Below, piece by piece: positions 5,923-7,954 of a stretch of 7,954 nt of DNA. How positions within the stretch are numbered: position 1 is the first letter of the stretch; the number at the start of each line of letters is the position of its first letter. Location of the stretch: positions 1 through 7,954 of the forward strand of contig JAGLYY010000184.1 of assembly GCA_023131935.1 (NCBI GenBank), read 5' to 3'. The position numbers were made by a program, and so were the translations under genes. The stretch comes from Spirochaetales bacterium (GTDB taxonomy: Bacteria; Spirochaetota; Spirochaetia; JAGLYY01). The notes below the pieces were generated by a model, which saw only the letters and a program-made list of their open reading frames with translations, was not told the DNA's origin and did not search any database.

Positions 5923-7785
5923 ATGTGCGAACAAGATACATATAATAGTGTTCAGGTTTTAAAAGGTTCCGAAATTATAGGTACATCTTTGAAGAAAGAC
6001 CGTGAATATAAAATTAAATTATATGATTTTAAACGTCCCGATAAATTTTCCAGGGAACAGATAAGAACTATAGCAGTTATGCACGAAACATTTGCCCGCT
6101 TTTGTTCCTCAACCCTTTCTGCCATGCTGCGCAGTCAGGTCGAAATTAAGGTTGCGTGTGTTGATCAGATGACTTTCGGGGAGTTTCTTCAATCAATTCA
6201 GCTTGCCCCGGTTATGGGTATCCTTAATATGGAACCGCTTAAAGGAACCGCGGCACTTGAATTTGACGGCGATATTACCTTCGCTGTTGTGGAGAGACTT
6301 TTCGGCGGAGGAGGGAATGTGTCTCCAGTAAAAAGGTCTCTTACTCATATTGAAAGGACCTTTATTGAGGAAACCATCAGCAGGGTTTCAGGTGATTTAG
6401 CAAAATCCTGGAATAAAATAATAGCGCTGAAGCCGGAACTCCAGCAGATAGAGACAAATCCTGCTCATGCCCAGATTGTACCTCCGCAGGAGATGATTGT
6501 TCTAATCACTTTCGATGTAGTGATAGACGGGACAAAAGGGATGATGAATTTATGCTTACCCTATCTGACAATTGAACCTATAATAAGCAAGCTCTCTGCC
6601 CAATACTGGTTTTCATCATCACTAAAAAGGGAAACGAACCAGCCAAACAGGTTTGCCGGCGATATGAAAGTTGATGCGGAGATCTTCTATCGTGGAGATT
6701 CTTTATCACTGAAAGAACTGGGAGCACTAAGACGAAATTCCATGATAAAACTACCCGATTATCAATATGGGAAGGCATTCCTGAGGGCAGGTGGGGAAGA
6801 TGTTCTGGAAATCCGGAGGAAAGAGAACAGGGCGAAAGCTTTTTATATTATTGAAACAAAAAAAGATACAGATAACCAATGGATGCCGGCGCTGGAAAAG
6901 GAGAGCTCTGAAGAGGTCCGTCTCGCAAAACTGATTGAAGCCCCACTGGATGCTTTTATATTTGAAATTAAAAAGGGTATGGGCAGGATTGAAAATAGTA
7001 TTACCGAACTTGTAGAACGACAGGACGCCCTGACCGACCGGCTTTATTACCGCACTGGAGATGAGGAGGTAATGAACAAAGCGGCGGGTTCAGGTGGCGA
7101 GAAGCCGTTTGATTTCATAACTATTGAAGACTGCGACAATCTATTTAATCTGATTGCTAATGAGCATCCACAGACACTTGCCCTGATACTTTCCTATCTG
7201 GATTCCGGAATAGCATCGACGCTGCTTACACGCCTGCCCGAGCAGCTCCAGGTGGAAGTGGTGGAAAGAATTGCTACACTAAACCGGATTGCTCCCGAAG
7301 TGTTGGTAAAACTTGAACGCATTCTCGAATACAGTCTGAATACCATCCACACATCAACATACCATGCGGGAGGAATAGATGCGATTATCGATATACTGAA
7401 TATTTCCAGCAGGAGTGTGGAAAAAAATGTTATTTTGGGGCTTGAAAAAAGCAATCGGGAACTGGCGGAAAAAATCAAAGCAAACATGTTTGTCTTTGAG
7501 GACATCGTGCTGCTTGATCCTGATGCAACAGCTGCTGTTATCAAAGCCGCGGATAAAAACGATCTTTTAAAGGCCCTGAAATCTGTTCCGGAAATTGTAA
7601 GGGAATATATCTATGATAATTTTCCGGGGGATGAACTTGAAACCTTCAAGGCCGATTTCGAAACCCTCCGCAGAACCAGGCTGAGCGAAGTTGAAGCGGC
7701 TCAGCAACGGATAGTATCCGTAATACGGGAACTGGAGGAAGCGGGAGCGATTGTAGTTGCGCGTCCGGACGAGGTAGTCGAATAG
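5923..7785 (+). CDS. FliM-FliG fusion, flagellar motor switch protein
   Basis: A 620-residue protein joining two C-ring proteins. Residues about 41-235 are the FliM middle domain: FSREQIRTIAVMHETFARF (42-60), LFGGGG (126-131, the GGxG loop that contacts FliG), IETNPAHAQIVPP (176-188) and the TIEPIISKLSAQYW stretch (216-229). Residues about 243-310 are its SpoA domain. A charged, probably coiled-coil linker covers about 311-394. Residues about 395-620 are FliG middle plus C-terminal domains, with EHPQT (414-418), AGG (482-484), MFVFEDIV (522-529) and EVEAAQQRIV (589-598). FliG's FliF-binding N-domain (about 100 residues) is absent, as is the N-terminal CheY-binding LSQxEIDALL motif of FliM. 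The start is set by AAGGAG at 5911-5916. FliM normally binds FliG to transmit switching, so fusion makes that contact permanent. The reading frame is continuous, and the long linker argues against a sequencing-error join. Confidence 0.93.
   Translation: MCEQDTYNSVQVLKGSEIIGTSLKKDREYKIKLYDFKRPDKFSREQIRTIAVMHETFARFCSSTLSAMLRSQVEIKVACVDQMTFGEFLQSIQLAPVMGILNMEPLKGTAALEFDGDITFAVVERLFGGGGNVSPVKRSLTHIERTFIEETISRVSGDLAKSWNKIIALKPELQQIETNPAHAQIVPPQEMIVLITFDVVIDGTKGMMNLCLPYLTIEPIISKLSAQYWFSSSLKRETNQPNRFAGDMKVDAEIFYRGDSLSLKELGALRRNSMIKLPDYQYGKAFLRAGGEDVLEIRRKENRAKAFYIIETKKDTDNQWMPALEKESSEEVRLAKLIEAPLDAFIFEIKKGMGRIENSITELVERQDALTDRLYYRTGDEEVMNKAAGSGGEKPFDFITIEDCDNLFNLIANEHPQTLALILSYLDSGIASTLLTRLPEQLQVEVVERIATLNRIAPEVLVKLERILEYSLNTIHTSTYHAGGIDAIIDILNISSRSVEKNVILGLEKSNRELAEKIKANMFVFEDIVLLDPDATAAVIKAADKNDLLKALKSVPEIVREYIYDNFPGDELETFKADFETLRRTRLSEVEAAQQRIVSVIRELEEAGAIVVARPDEVVE
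7063..7074 (+). promoter_or_regulatory. Possible internal ribosome site and start for a free FliG-MC protein
   Basis: Inside the fliM-fliG fusion the sequence GAGGAGGTA (7063-7071) runs straight into an in-frame ATG at 7072, which is Met384 of the fusion. A start there would give a 237-residue protein consisting of only the FliG middle and C-terminal domains, at exactly the domain boundary. The full AGGAGG core is only two bases from the ATG, closer than ideal, but GAGG at 7063-7066 has a five-base gap. Internal starts that release a C-terminal domain are known in the SpoA family (type III secretion SctQ proteins). Confidence 0.3.
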
Positions 7786-7829
7786 CGGCTATAACTACCT
7801 GCGCCCGGCTTCCATATAAAAGAGGTAAC

Positions 7830-7900
7830 TGTTCAGGTGGATAGACTGTGGGGGGGGGAGAGAAGGCTGTAGGTGGATAGGCTGTAGGCTATTAGGTAGG
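7830..7900 (+). repeat. Dispersed repeat, copy B, 3' of the fliM-fliG fusion
   Basis: This begins TGTTCAGGTGGATAGACTG 44 nt after the fusion stop codon and ends in CTATTAGGTAGG. It is the same element as the one at 1783-1845 on the opposite strand, with three substitutions and an eight-base expansion around a run of nine G (7850-7858, against five G in the other copy). Both copies are in the sense direction of the gene they follow. The remainder of the 169-bp terminal gap holds the palindromic continuation described separately and no gene. Confidence 0.8.
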
Positions 7901-7954
7901 TAGGCAGTAAGCCTGTAGTAACCTAACAGCCTACAGTCTAATAGCCTACAGCCT
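7879..7954. repeat. Perfect 17-bp inverted repeat with short CTACAG-type units, cut by window end
   Basis: AGGCTGTAGGCTATTAG (7879-7895) and CTAATAGCCTACAGCCT (7938-7954) are exact reverse complements separated by 42 bp. The inside holds further related units in both orientations (for example GTAGG, CCTGTAG and CAGCCTACAG). The left arm overlaps the end of dispersed repeat copy B, so the copy here is larger than copy A, which lacks the second arm. The window ends at the last base of the right arm and the element may continue. Confidence 0.75.

Noticed and set aside
7786..7830. Terminator after the fusion gene formed by TACCT and AGGTA
   Set aside because: Only five base pairs around a 26-nt or longer loop, with no following T run.

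Overview
The window probably comes from a spirochete, most likely a free-living or gut-associated Treponema/Spirochaeta relative. This is inferred from protein resemblance alone. The FliM part of the flagellar-switch gene matches my memory of Treponema and Borrelia FliM closely (the DQ-T--EF, NM-PLKG, IETNP-AQIVPP and TIEPIISKLSAQYW stretches). A large cadherin-like-repeat lipoprotein next to an AraC regulator also suits that group. No rRNA or other taxonomic marker is present.

Left part, minus strand: the first seven codons of iorB (1-23), then iorA (20-1633), joined by an ATGA overlap. Together they encode an indolepyruvate:ferredoxin oxidoreductase for oxidative degradation of aromatic amino acids. 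IorA here lacks the usual C-terminal two-cluster ferredoxin domain. A good sigma-70-type promoter (1665-1693) lies just upstream. Next comes one copy of a dispersed repeat (1783-1845), then a gene for a 748-residue lipoprotein (1859-4105) made of stacked beta-sandwich domains. A divergent 208-bp intergenic region separates it from an AraC-family regulator gene (4314-5168) on the plus strand. That region holds a near-perfect 10-bp direct repeat spaced 20 bp, a plausible AraC-type operator.

Right part, plus strand: a 133-bp segment bounded by 19-bp inverted repeats (5246-5378) sits between araC and a compact operon of three tightly linked genes. These encode a diverged SpoA protein (5411-5680), a minimal FliN consisting of little more than one SpoA domain (5680-5919), and a 620-residue fusion of FliM with the middle and C-terminal domains of FliG (5923-7785). 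The operon thus encodes FliN-, FliM- and FliG-like parts of a flagellar C-ring in under 2.4 kb. The fusion lacks the CheY-binding peptide of FliM and the FliF-binding N-domain of FliG. Two of the five classic charged FliG residues are replaced. It reads as a rewired or accessory rotor-switch module rather than the standard C-ring, and is the most unusual item in the window. The right edge holds a second copy of the dispersed repeat (7830-7900) and a larger palindromic continuation that runs off the end.

No tRNA, rRNA, CRISPR array or intact transposase gene was seen. All gene-free gaps are shorter than 300 bp and are described below.
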